A stretch of DNA of 64,000 nt from assembly GCA_009602725.1 (NCBI GenBank), contig WELB01000011.1, forward strand, positions 703,785 to 767,784, written 5' to 3'. The translations under genes and the position numbers were made by a program. The DNA is from Spirogloea muscicola. Its lineage: Eukaryota > Streptophyta > Zygnematophyceae > Spirogloeales > Spirogloeaceae. The notes beneath the pieces were generated by a model. The model was not told the origin of the DNA. It searched no databases and was given only the letters and a program-made list of their open reading frames with translations. This document shows positions 23,407 through 34,700 of the stretch, piece after piece; position 1 is the first letter of the stretch, and each line of letters starts with the position of its first letter.

Positions 23407-23959
23407 CGCCGCGTCGCCCGCCGCACGGGGCGCCGCGCGGCGCGCCGGGCTTCGCGGCGGGGCGGGCGGTGGGGGAGAGGACCTAGCAGGCGGAGCGGCC
23501 AAGGGGGAAAGCAGCGTTCGAAAGCCCGGGGAGGCACCTGCCAGGGGGCGAAGGGAGGAGGGAGGAGCGGCGGACAAAAGGAAGGGGGAAGTCCCTCAAA
23601 AGGCAGCGGTCAGCTTGTGCTTCAGGCGGATGGAAGCGACGGGACTGCGTCGCGCGGGCGCAAGGAAGGCGGCGGCCGCGGCGAAAAAGCACGGAGGCGG
23701 AGCGGCGCCGCCGCGGCTCGAACCCGCGCCCGCCCCCCTCGCCGCGCCGACGTGGCACCACCGCGTCACGTGCTTACGGCGGCGCGGAGGCAGGACCCGC
23801 CCGCTACCGTCCCGTCTCGGCGACGGCGTTCTCCAACGTGAGGTCGACGCGATCCTTCACTGCGACTCCGTAGAGGTTCTCAAGTGACCATCCTCCGTCG
23901 GGTTTGAGCCTCCTCACTCGTAACTACTGCTTCATCTGACAGCTTCTTCAGGCCCCTTC
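23407..23959. promoter_or_regulatory. GC-rich region upstream of NF-YB
   Basis: Very GC-rich (23407-23830), as at other gene starts in the window, so probably the NF-YB promoter/5' UTR. No specific element identified. Confidence 0.4.
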
Positions 23960-24540
23960 GTAGCCTGCTAAAGCGTTTTTGGCCCCTTACGAACCTTTGT
24001 CAATTCTTTTCGGGCTGGCTTTCCACAGCCCTTGCCCCATTCGGAGAACCACTTCTGCATCCTCCGTGGCTGGCCACTCGCAGCCATCGCCCTCTCCTGG
24101 AAGAGTCTGCTTCCTCTCATCTGCGGCTGCTCTGATCTGCGGCTGCTTAGCAGGGGTTACTGAGTGTTTCGTAGCTGCTTTGTTTCTGTGTGTGCTTGTT
24201 TACCTTAGCGCTTCCCCTGGCCCTCTTCTCGTAATTTGTTGATTCTTTTTTGGGCTGGCTTTTCCAGCCCTATCCTCAATGGGCGAGCACTTTTTCTCAT
24301 CCTCCGCGATACTTGCTTGGTCGTTTGTTCAGCGATTGCGGCCCTTCGTACCTTGTCCTTCCTTTTTGGGCTGGATTTTCACAGCCCTCGGCCCCTTTGG
24401 AAGAGCCCATTTTTGACCCGTAGTTACTGAGCGGGTCAACTTGCTGTAGATTATGTAGGTCTGTAGATGTGCTTGCCTTTGTACTTGGCCATTTGGCCTT
24501 CATTTATTTCAAATACACGAAATTCCCTTTTTGTGAGTGT
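23960..24540 (+). mobile_element. Stacked retroelement tails and hairpin modules
   Basis: Forward modules lie near 24013, 24070, 24253 and 24369. At 24133-24165 the tail D-L-R-L-L-S-R-G-Y-stop is intact, followed by a type II 3' UTR (GTAGCTGCTTTGTTTCTGTG…CTTAGCGCTTCCCCTGGCCC). At 24415-24520 a type I 3' UTR follows. Two different 3' ends within 300 bp indicate nested, 5'-truncated insertions. Confidence 0.7.
24415..24520 (+). repeat. Retroelement 3' UTR, type I, copy 2
   Basis: Begins TTGACCCGTAGTTACTGAGC and ends AAATACACGA; same order of blocks as 18885-18990. Confidence 0.85.
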
Positions 24541-24639
24541 TGAGCTGGGTTCCTTTACGGTCTTGACCTTTCCCGCTCCTTGGCACCTCATTGACTGTCT
24601 TGTGCCTCGTTCATTGTCTTGTGGGGGCTGGGACTCACA

Positions 24640-25000
24640 GAACGTAAAACGAGGCGCGTGGGGCGAGGGCTGTGAGTGGCCAGCCCGAAGGACAAGGTCC
24701 AAAGGCGCGAAAGCGCTAAGCACTCAGCAAAGCACTGGCTACAACTGATGGCCACGCAATCAGCTGTACTCAGTTGCCCCAAATCGGAATGTCTAGGTAT
24801 AGCAGGTGGGTAAAGAGAAAAGCTTCTCTTCACCAAGGGGGAGATGGACTCCAAAGGCCAGCCCACAGAAGAGGAACTGCTTTTCCTCAGAAGGGTATTG
24901 GCCCAAAAAGGGGTGAATGAGCTCAAGCTAACGCAAAGGATTACCCCAAAGAAGGGGGCTGTCTTTAAAGGCCAGTCTTAAAAAGGAATGAACAAGGTCA
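24640..25000 (-). mobile_element. Reverse-orientation hairpin modules
   Basis: Modules GGGCTGTGAGTGGCCAGCCC (near 24667), AAAGGCCAGCCCACAG (near 24857) and a weaker one near 24968. No coding remnant visible. Confidence 0.5.
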
Positions 25001-26000
25001 GAAGGGGCCAAGAAGCGCAGAATCCCATTTATAGGCTGAGGCGCCAGTCAGGGTACGGCCAGCATGCAGCTGGCAAGGCAATCTGCCAGAGGTCGCTGCA
25101 GCAAGATGTACTGATGCATATTATACATAAGCACCAGCGAGCTCACGGCACTCACTCCTGGCTGCTCCTCATGCTGCCCTTGCCATCGAGACTCCGCTCG
25201 AGCGGCTGCAGGAGGTCCGTCAACCAAGAGCTGAACGCCCCATGAATTCGACTGCGAGTGTGACGAACTCATGCTCCTCGGGATAGCCAACGTCCTTCAT
25301 TACCTTTTACCGGGCGGGAGAGCCACTTTTGGGGGTCAGCCAATTTTATTTCTTTCCTGGGCGGCATTAGCGACTACGTGCCGTGCCTTTAAAAGAGGAT
25401 GCGGGCGTTTCAAGGAGAGTGTGTGGCTTGAGATGCTTAAAAGTTTTTACAGCTCATGCTACAACTTGCTACGCCCAAAGTGCTGGCCAATGCCATGACA
25501 CCGTGCACGGCTACCTGCAGTCATGCATGGTAGTCCTGTCATCGCCAGCCCTGGCGCTGTGCACTTGAAGTGTTTGTAAGCTGACGTGATGGTGTCTCCT
25601 TCTGCAATTTAGTGGCTTCCCATGCAGACAACTATTGCATAAAACCCAGGCATCTCCCTCTTTATGAGGCCTGGATTAAATACATGACAAATATGAGCAG
25701 CTTCTAACATACAAAGACAAAAGGTGAGCACTTCTAACAAACGTAAAAATAAGCAAGAACCCAGTTGATCTGCCTTTTGCTAGGTCAAGCTTCTCCAAGT
25801 GCTCAGGTGGTGGAAAGTTGCGCACGGGAGTAACTCCCCTGGTTCTTACTTCTACCTCTGCCTCTGTGTCCCATAAAAGATAACTGAGAACGGCTAAGCA
25901 TAAGCCGGAAAGCTATCTGCAACATGGACGCCTACCGCAATACAGACCAAGGGCAAGCGTGGTGGAGCCATGCAGGGTGGAGAAAGGCGAAGCATTTTCG
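25001..26000. other. Spacer, 3' of PRP19
   Basis: Short ORFs only, no recognised domain. Likely includes the PRP19 3' UTR near its right end. No repeat of note. Confidence 0.45.
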
Positions 26001-29000
26001 TCAAGATTCCGCTGCTTGCGTGCTTGTGCTGCCGAGGAGCCGGAGATTGCGATCCTTGGTTGCCACGGCTAAGTAGCTCGCATTTGGTCCAAACTTTATA
26101 GCAGTCACCACCCCTGGAGAAAGCCAGAGACACATCAGTAACCAGCCCTAGACGAAAGCCAGGGAGCAGCCAAAACAATGTTTGTAGCCAACCTTCTGAT
26201 GCAAGTGGTAACAGACAGCACATGAGACAAAAGTGCAAAAGGTGCAACAAGGAACCCATATAGCAATGCTCCATGGGCTCTGCTACCAGCTCTGCTACGT
26301 GACAAAAGAAGTGGCAGACACAATTTGCACTTGAGTGATTCCAATGATGAACAAGTACATGCGGCTGCCAGCTCCTACAGGTACTAGTCTATTCTCTACA
26401 TCCACTGAACCCGCAAGCCTCAACTCAAGAGTCAATGCAGAATTGCACACCTGTTCCTGATAAGTCAGGAATAGTTTTTATGACATTCCATTCCTGTTTG
26501 ACAGTACCCACTTGGTAGATCCTGCAATGAGCAATGGTGATGAAGAGCTTCAGGCATTTGAAGTTGACAGACTCAATCAAAGTGTATCCTCGGAAACTTC
26601 TCGATCGGTTACAGACTCCAAAGCTACCAGTACCTTATGTCGGCACCAGCTATAGCAAGGTAACTGCCACTGTGGTCGAATGCAACTGCACAAGCAACAT
26701 CCAAATCATAAAAGTATGAGACAGCCAATTACATTCTTCAAGGCCTACGTCTTCTGTACAAGACTTGTGGTTTGTGTCTTCATAGCAAGCCGTGCGTCTC
26801 TCTACAGTTTAGTGTTCAGAATATCACTTGCACTAAGATGAAAGCAATCAGACTTGAAACAAGCAATGATCTTTGTTAGGCTGCTCACCTGCATTGGTTG
26901 GTGTGTTAGCGTCGTATGGAGCAAATGAGCGGAAATTACGGAGTTTTCGCAAGTCCCACAACTTGACCCCATCCATGGCAGCAGTCTGCCAATAACAAGC
27001 GTGATAATCCAAGTAATTGTCACTGAAGGTTTTATTGCAATCCAGGTGTATCGAATTTTGTTAATCTTATACTTGCTTGACATAAGGCCAAGAATCTTGT
27101 TCACATCCAGGAAAACTGGAAGCATCTGAAGAGAAATATATAGATCTGACATCCCGGCCAGAACGCTTACCGCCAGGAAGTAGCCATTCTCAGAGAACGA
27201 CATGCCTGTCACGGGACCCGAGTGGCCCTCAAACTTGGCAAGATGCTCCTGCACACAGTGAAGCTATGCGTGAGGGACATATTGGCCATATGTGATGAGG
27301 AAGGTCACTGGATGGTGCAACCACAAACCCAACACAAATTTTCATTGCTTCCCCAAAAGTAGCAGGAGACAGCGAACCTGGTTCTTAACGTCCCAGATGC
27401 GAACAGCAGATTCAGCGGTGCCCGTGCCCAGTATAAGGCCATCAGGGTGGAATGCTGCCACAGTGTATGCATCCTCCACTGACGGGTCCATGACCTGCAG
27501 ATTCATGAATGTCAACTCTTGCATCCGAAGCAGGACAAAGAGGTGTACAAGCATGCAGTCATCCCTCCAATTTCCTGTATACATCAGAACCTCCTTACCT
27601 GATCTACATGAGATAAGAGGATGCTTAGAAGCATGCACGGAGGTGCGAAGCTCAGAGAAAACGTTGACAGCGTGCTTTACAAGTAGACGAATACCTGTGT
27701 CAGGCACTGGCCGCTTTGCACGTCATAGAAGCACCAAGACCGATCCGCAGAGACGCTGACAAAGTAATCGTTGGTGGCATGGACAGTGCAGGATTTGACC
27801 TGGACCAACAGGAAGAGGTGGGCTTTCAGCCAGGCAAGTGGAGCAGGGCTCATCCTTGCCACAAATCCAAACCTACTGCACTGCTACATGCTTGACTCAA
27901 TGCACTGTACTGCAAGCAAATTTACCTCTGCTGTGTGCTCAGTCAAGACGTGCTTGCACTCATAGGCACCCTCATCACCCTCTTTCCAGATGCGGACCGT
28001 CTGCAAGAACTCAAGGTGAGCAGCTCTAAGTGCAGCCAGGCACGAAACTTCAAAGAACAAACTACAGCACTTCCGTAATTACTTACAACTTGCAAACTGC
28101 ACCGACTTCTCGGCACTAGACAGTCAGGCTGGCTCTCACCTTATCTGCTGAGGCTGTAAGAAGGTATTCTTTCTCTGGTACGAATCTGACACTCGTGACC
28201 TGTCATGTCAACAGACAAGCATGAGCTCCTGCAACATTGTCAGACCAAGCTTGAAATCCAGCTGGTGCAGACATTTGAAGTCCCTGTGACAAGCATGTCT
28301 CTCAGAAGGGACTATCAACTGAGAATGGTCACCCGCTTCGTGTGTCCTGCCAGAGAGGCCTTGATCTCCCCTGATGCTCTGTCAAAGACGACCGCAGAGC
28401 TGTCGATCCCGCCTGTGAGGATAAGGTCCTTGCTGGCGTCGATGTCCAGCGAGAGGATGCCCGGCTTGTTCGTCTTGTGCAGCGGGTGACTCGAGAGCTG
28501 GGTGAACGCCTCCAGAGCTTCTGGAGCTGCCAAGGTGGCAGGTATCTGCCAAGAAAAGCAAGGGGCTTTGCTCAGCTAGCTACTTACTGATGTTACTCAT
28601 AACACATATATTGCTTCTTATTACTACTTCACAGACTTACATTCTACTTATATCCAGGGTGTCACAAGCAAGGACAGCAGGTCAAGCAGAACAGCTAGAC
28701 GAGCTAGTCACCTGCCGCTTCTTCCGCGCACTGGACAAACGAGCATTGCAGTCTGTCAATGCAGCTATGATCTCCTCTGTAATGCCACCCTGTGGCTTTT
28801 TGGCAGCTACATCTCCATCTCGCATCACCTCATCGTCCACCTCTGCCAGCCACAAGAAAGTTGACGAGGCTGAGAAGTGAGGATCAAATTCAAGATCTAC
28901 TTATTCTTGACAATGAAGCTCCAAGTTTGCAGGCCATTCTGTCCATGACTTGCTTAAGCACAGGTCCTGCTGCAACCTTAGGTACAAACCTCGCTTCCCA

Positions 29001-30459
29001 TTTGCTGCAATCATTGGGACAGGCTGAGCATCGAAGGCAATATGCGCATTTGCCGACAGCAGCGCCCGGGCTTCGTCCCTTTCCTTCTTCAATCGGGCAA
29101 TCACACGGCATGCCGCATCATGCTGGACAACAAGCAGTGCACATCTGAGGTAAGCCGAGTCAAAGACTACCTTAGCATAAACGAGACTATGCCTTGAACA
29201 GTAAGATCCGGACAGTCAATGGAGGCCAGGGTATAACAAAAACGGTCTTGTCTTTCAAGCGATAGAGCTTGATATACGTGCCTGATAGAGCGCATGCGAG
29301 AGCTCTTGCCGGACTGTGTGCAGCTGCTGCTCCAGAGCGTAGCTTCCAAGGACGTGTGAATCCCACTCCTGTCCAAGACAGAGATGCAAGCTGGCCAATG
29401 AGATAGTTGTAGGAATGTCATTGTATGCAACTTCATTATTCAAGGCGAGCTGGTCACAGCAAGCATTTTCACCATACAGCAGTGTGAATCGTCCATTGGC
29501 AGACCTTGTCTGTGACTTGTAATCATGCTGCTCAAGACTATCCTAAACATGACTTTCTCAGAACATCAACCATTGGCATTTACCTGGACGCAACCACTGG
29601 TTCTGCCTGCAGACCGACATAAGCCTCAACAGGGTGGTTGATTGGCACTCACATTCTGGAAAATGTGTAGCATGCCTGGGATGCTGGCTGCTTGCAAGGG
29701 CCGAGGCTGTACAGCCTGCAGGGATTAGGGTGTCAAGTGCAATAGAAACTCAGGGAGTAGAGCGCTTAAGTGCACATAGAGGCTAAGTGCCACCGCTCAG
29801 CACACAATCATCCAGTCAGTGGGCCGTTGCGATTTGTCCAATGTATATTAGTAAAGGAGAAGCAAAAGACTGCATCATGAGCTGCCAGCCCAGCAAGCAA
29901 GACGCGCTGCACAGTCTGTCCTGCGATTGATTTTCTCAATCATGCCCTTGCTTTCCATTCTGAGCATACAAGAGCGAGGGCGGAATTGGTTCCAGCCAGT
30001 GTGAGGTCAGTCTGAGTGACTCGATATGGCGTCTGCGTGCGCACCTTGTTGGACTTGATGGGCAGCAGGTCATCTTCCGCCAAGGGCTCTCCAGTGACCG
30101 GGTCCGAGCCATGCTCCTGCCCGCCCCAAACGTGCACAGTGCGTGAGCGAGGAGGGGATGCCAGACCAGGGATACCCCAACACCAGGAGGACACGAGAAC
30201 AAGTGCCATGTCTGCAGAGCTCCTGAGCTGAGCCCGTCCCTAAGGGCCTAAACCCTTATCTCTGTCAGCTCTTGCAAATGGCACGGACTTGATGCATGGT
30301 GGTCACGTCCACCACGATCAACCTACGCCCCTCCCCCCGCCCCCTTTCTCTCACTGGCAGCCACAGTGCTCACTGCGATGTACTGCTGCACGAGCCGCTT
30401 CTCGAAGAGCAGGCCCGACTTCTTCGACACCACGGGGTCCTCCGGAGAGACGCCGGAAA
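26001..30459 (-). CDS. PRP19: Pre-mRNA-processing factor 19 (U-box/WD40 E3 ligase)
   Basis: Sixteen exons in phase: 30374-30459, 30045-30116, 29653-29715, 29282-29368, 28990-29122, 28712-28842, 28333-28545, 28140-28199, 27926-28000, 27695-27799, 27378-27494, 27171-27248, 26889-26985, 26634-26685, 26451-26521, 26001-26113; about 517 aa. Core of the NineTeen complex that activates the spliceosome, with E3 ubiquitin ligase activity. U-box: [25 protein letters not shown]. Coiled coil: [11 protein letters not shown] then [13 protein letters not shown]40 repeats: [53 protein letters not shown]. The first visible codon is split, so a tiny first exon (about 13 coding nt, M-x-C-A type) lies further right and was not located. 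The intron after A-L-Y-Q uses a GC donor. Confidence 0.96.
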
Positions 30460-31763
30460 CTGCGCAAGCGGCAGTGAGCACACAAGGAGTGGCTCAGCAC
30501 GAGGCCCAACGAGGTCGCGAGACAAGCGGCAGGCTGGTCACACATGCGCTACCCTGCGTCTCAGAACGCTGGAGGCCGTCTGTTGCGGAGCTTCTAGCAG
30601 CTTCTGCGCATAGTCATCCCAGCAGGATGTCTGAGGCCATGTAGCAAGTGCCAAGTAGCAATCTGAGAGCCCTGCAGCAAGCAGGGCGCACAATATGGCA
30701 GGCCGCCGGCCATGGCGACACGGCGTAGCGCTAGTGGATCGTGGCTTCTGACTGAGTGTGGCAGCACCCATGCACAGCTGGTGCGCTTGACAGCGGTACT
30801 AGGAGTGGCGCAGCAAGCATCATAGCCGTCGGCCGTCCTGCTGTGGCCGGAAGCTGGCGCAAGGCTCGCAGGAAAGCAAGACAGGGTTCTCAAGCGGAGT
30901 GCAGGGCACTAGACGGTCATGGCGGACGGGCACGCCATCGGCTCCTGTTGCTTACTCGCGCAGAACATTGCGGCGGCGTCGGCCGCCTCGCAGCGACGAC
31001 TGTGGCCGGGCCGGGGGTGCTGCCCGGCGGAGCCACTGCCTCAGGGCGCCGCCATCGGCCGTCGCCGCAGATGCAGGGGCGGTCCTCCCGGCGTCGGCGC
31101 AGCGACCGGCGCAGCTTTCCGCGGCGGCGGCGGCGGCGGCTGCTGCAGCGGCGGCGGCGTTCGCGGCGGACGACGCGCCAAAACCCCCGCGCTCTGAGCA
31201 GTGGGGACTGCGGGAACAATGCCCTAAACCTTCGCTAACGGCACGGCGTGTAAGCTGCCGCCGTCAGGCGCCGGCACCGCCTGACCGGGGCCGCGACCGT
31301 CAAGGGCCGGGCCGGGCCGGGCCGGCCCGGGGCGGGCACGCTTTTCGGTGCGGGAAGCCGCCCGCCCGCGGGATCGTCCGTCCGGACGGTCCCGACGTCG
31401 GGCGCCCGCATCACGCCACGGCCAGCACTGCGGTACTCCCGAGCGTCCGGGCTCTGGCCACCGGGGCGGCATTCGCTCACCGATTGGGGTGGTGAATCCC
31501 GGCGTTCCGTCGGCGTTCTGGTCCGGGCCCGAAGGCCGACCATAGGGCGGCAACTCGCCTTCTGGCTCCCGGAAGTGCGTACCTCGGGTCAGGGATCAGA
31601 GGAGACCCCCCGCGGGCAATGGCGCGCCCCAGCGCCGCGCGCGGACGCCGCCGCCGCCGCCGCCGCCGCCGCCGTTCCTCGCCTACCGCCCCGGGGCCGC
31701 TCGCAGACGCCGCTCGCGCGCGGCCGCCGTGAGTTCATCTGGCGCCGCGGAGGCCGGCTCCAG
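30460..31763. promoter_or_regulatory. Divergent 5' region of PRP19 and the Raf-like kinase
   Basis: Holds the undetected first exon of PRP19 and promoters of both genes. 30950-31700 is extremely GC-rich with GCG/GCC runs at about 31118-31157 and 31648-31672. Long open frames here are GC artefacts. No defined motif. Confidence 0.45.
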
Positions 31764-34700
31764 ATGAGGAGCCTCTTCCGGCGGCTGCACCTGGCCAGCG
31801 CTGCGGACGACGGCGCCTGCTCCTCCGGCGCCTCGGACGCGTCGCAGTCCCCGCCCAGGAGCAGGGACGCCTCGCCGTCCCCCAGGGGCAGCCCCCACTG
31901 GAAGCTGCCGGCGGGGGCTGCCGAGGCCTCCTCCTCCTCTGGCGCTCTCGTGCCGGACGTCGACCTCGACACCGACATGTGCAGCGGCAGGCCACCCGCC
32001 GCTCAAGCGGACGCGCGGGAAAGCAAAGCGGACGCGCGGGAAGCCAACGGCCTGTGTCAAACTGTTAGACACTCCGGTGGTCGCGCTGACCAGGAAGTCA
32101 ATGAGGAAGGCACTGAGGCTGTCAGTGACTTCAGCAGCGGAGGGCTGCAGCGACAAACACCGGGCATTGATGACAGCCGTCGGGGTTCTGGCCCAGGCAG
32201 ACCTGCCGACTCGGACGACACGTCAGACTTGTCCATGGCTGTCAACCTGGCCAGGCAGAGGGACTTGGAGGAGGAGCATTTCCAACTGCAGGTAAGGCAT
32301 CGTTGCCACTGACAGTCTTTCCCACAGATGCTGGCTCAGCTCTGGCCAACCGGCCTACACCGTTCCTCCGTCTCGTTGTGCAAAGAGGAGGCTTCAAGAA
32401 GAGGATAATTCTGGGGATCTGTTGCTGCTGGGCTGGAAATTGTTGTGGTGGCTCGATCCAATTTCGCACAAATTCTTATGAACAGGACAACACTGAAAGA
32501 TGCTTGCGACCACTTGCAGCTTGCCATGGCCATCAGTGCGTCGAATTTGGTTCTAAGCCAGGAGTCCTGGGAGTCGTTGGAGGTGGAAGCTGCAAAGAGG
32601 GCGTCTCTGGGCTTTGAGGATGCTGTGCAAGCAGATTCAGCGGTGGATTCGTCCAACAGATACTGGGTATGTGGCCTTTGATGAACAGCCAAGTGGGTCG
32701 CCGTTAGTAGCTCTGGCGGAGTCGCCGTAGACTAGATTCTGATGAGCTGCATGGCTGCATGCCATGTCTGTTGAAGCTTGTTGAACACACCCTGTGTCAA
32801 CACACTGTTTGCCTTAGCTCGGGTGGAGACTAACTTGCACTCTTGCATTGCTGCACAGGTGCACAAGGTCCTCAACAGCAACGACCGTGTAGTTGACGGC
32901 TTTTACGTCATCTGGGGCATCTCGCCATACGGCAATGCCGTCGGCCGAATGCCATCTTTGGCCGAGCTGCAGTCCCTACCACTAAGCTCTACAATTACCA
33001 TTGAAATTGTCCTTGTTAACAGGCTCACCGACCCCGACCTGGCGAACCTGGAGGCCGCAGCCTCTGTTCTGGCTGCAAATGCTTGCAAGAGGGCACAAGT
33101 GGGCAGCCAGGGTGGCCATTCCACAAGGGGCAGGATAGCTGAGCAGTTGGCTATCTGCGTAGCAGGCCATCTGGGAGGGGCGGCAGTGGCCGATAGCGAC
33201 CTGCTGCCATCATGGCAAGCAAGCAGCTGGGAGCTCAAGTGCCGCCGGCGCACCCTAATTCTTCCTCTTGGTGCCCTGCGAATGGGGCTTGTAAGGCATA
33301 GGGCATTGCTTTTCAAGGTGCGGCTTTAGCCTGATGAGGCTTGTAAGTGTTGATGATTTGCTCTTGCGTGGCTGTCTGTCAAGCAAGCCTGGAGCATTCT
33401 AACTCTTCTTCAATGAAGCGCACTGACAGTATTAGACAGAGATTTATATGAATCTGTAACGAGTAGCTGACTGTTGTCTTGACTCATGACCATCAACCTT
33501 TGATGAAAAGTGACCTTCTCCTCGACAGGTGCTGGCTGACAGAGTAGGGCTCCCTTGTCGCCTATTGCGCGGGCGAGTTTACACTGGCGCTGATGAGGGG
33601 GCTGTTAACCTCATCTTGGACGAGGACAACAAGGAGTACTTCATAGACGTCATGGCAGCACCAGGCGCTCTCATACCCGTGGAGTTGACCAACCTCCACA
33701 TACCTCCTGCATCGCCCCTGCTCGCTGATATGAAGAATGATAACAACACCCATCAAGTTCGCAGCAGTAGCAGGGAATCTAGTTCAACAGTTGCTGGGCA
33801 ACCCGCTGGACCCTCCCTTGTTGATGCGGCCTTGGGTAGGCCCCACCAAGTGTCAAACGATTTCCCAGTCCAAGCTCCAAGCAAAGCAGGCGGTCATGAG
33901 CAGCGACAAGATGCTGGAGCCGTAGCTGCGGCTGTGGAGAGCCCTGGGATCTCAGGACAGAGGACGCACATGGAACTGGAAGAGCTGCCAGGTACATCTG
34001 GGCCAGAGGATGCTCATGCTGGGGGCTCACTGGACCTGGGACGGGCCTACAGGGGCCACGAGAAGGCGTGCCCGCTGAGCCCCACCCCCTTCCAGAGAAG
34101 GCATGACCCAAATGGACAGTCACAGAAGCAAATGGCTGCTCTCCGCGAGAAATCGATCCAGTTGCAAGAAAGAGAGGTGAGCTTTGCAAACCAAGTGCGT
34201 GCTTTGTGTCTCCTTCAGTCAAGTTGCATTGTCCCTCAGAGTGGATAGGCCTTGCCATTGCATCCTTCCATGGCATTGCATTTTAGCATAGCACAGCTTG
34301 GCTGCTTGGTTGCTCTGACAGTGTCAACAAGGCTTAGCTGATACACTTTCGCAATGTCTTTCTGCCCTGCGGGCTTCCCAGCTGTTGCCTGTGCCTGCCG
34401 CATCCACCTCTTGCATGAAGTATATTGACCTCAACGCTCAGACTGCGGATGCACGAACACAACAGGAGCCTGAAGCCACTGCTTCCCAAGGGCCTGGCAG
34501 TACGAAAGACCCCCTGGCTGCAATCTGGCGCGTCGAGAATGTAGCGGGGACGAGTGACGTGCACCGTGGGGAAGTACAGGAGGTTGCTTTGGAGGGGCCT
34601 GGCAAGCTTGCAGCATCGGAGATACCTGTCTCACCGCGCTTGCGAGACAGAAAGCTTGATCCAGTTGCTGGACTCGGAAGTGCTCACCCCTTGGAGACGA

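Noticed and set aside
23700-23760. Possible tRNA T-arm (GGTTCGAG-like) on the minus strand
   Set aside because: A 5-bp stem and 7-nt loop can be drawn, but no acceptor, D-arm or anticodon stem fits around it.
30899-31553. Long GC-rich ORFs upstream of the kinase
   Set aside because: All frames are open because of GC bias; low-complexity Ala/Arg/Gly with no domain or splice support.
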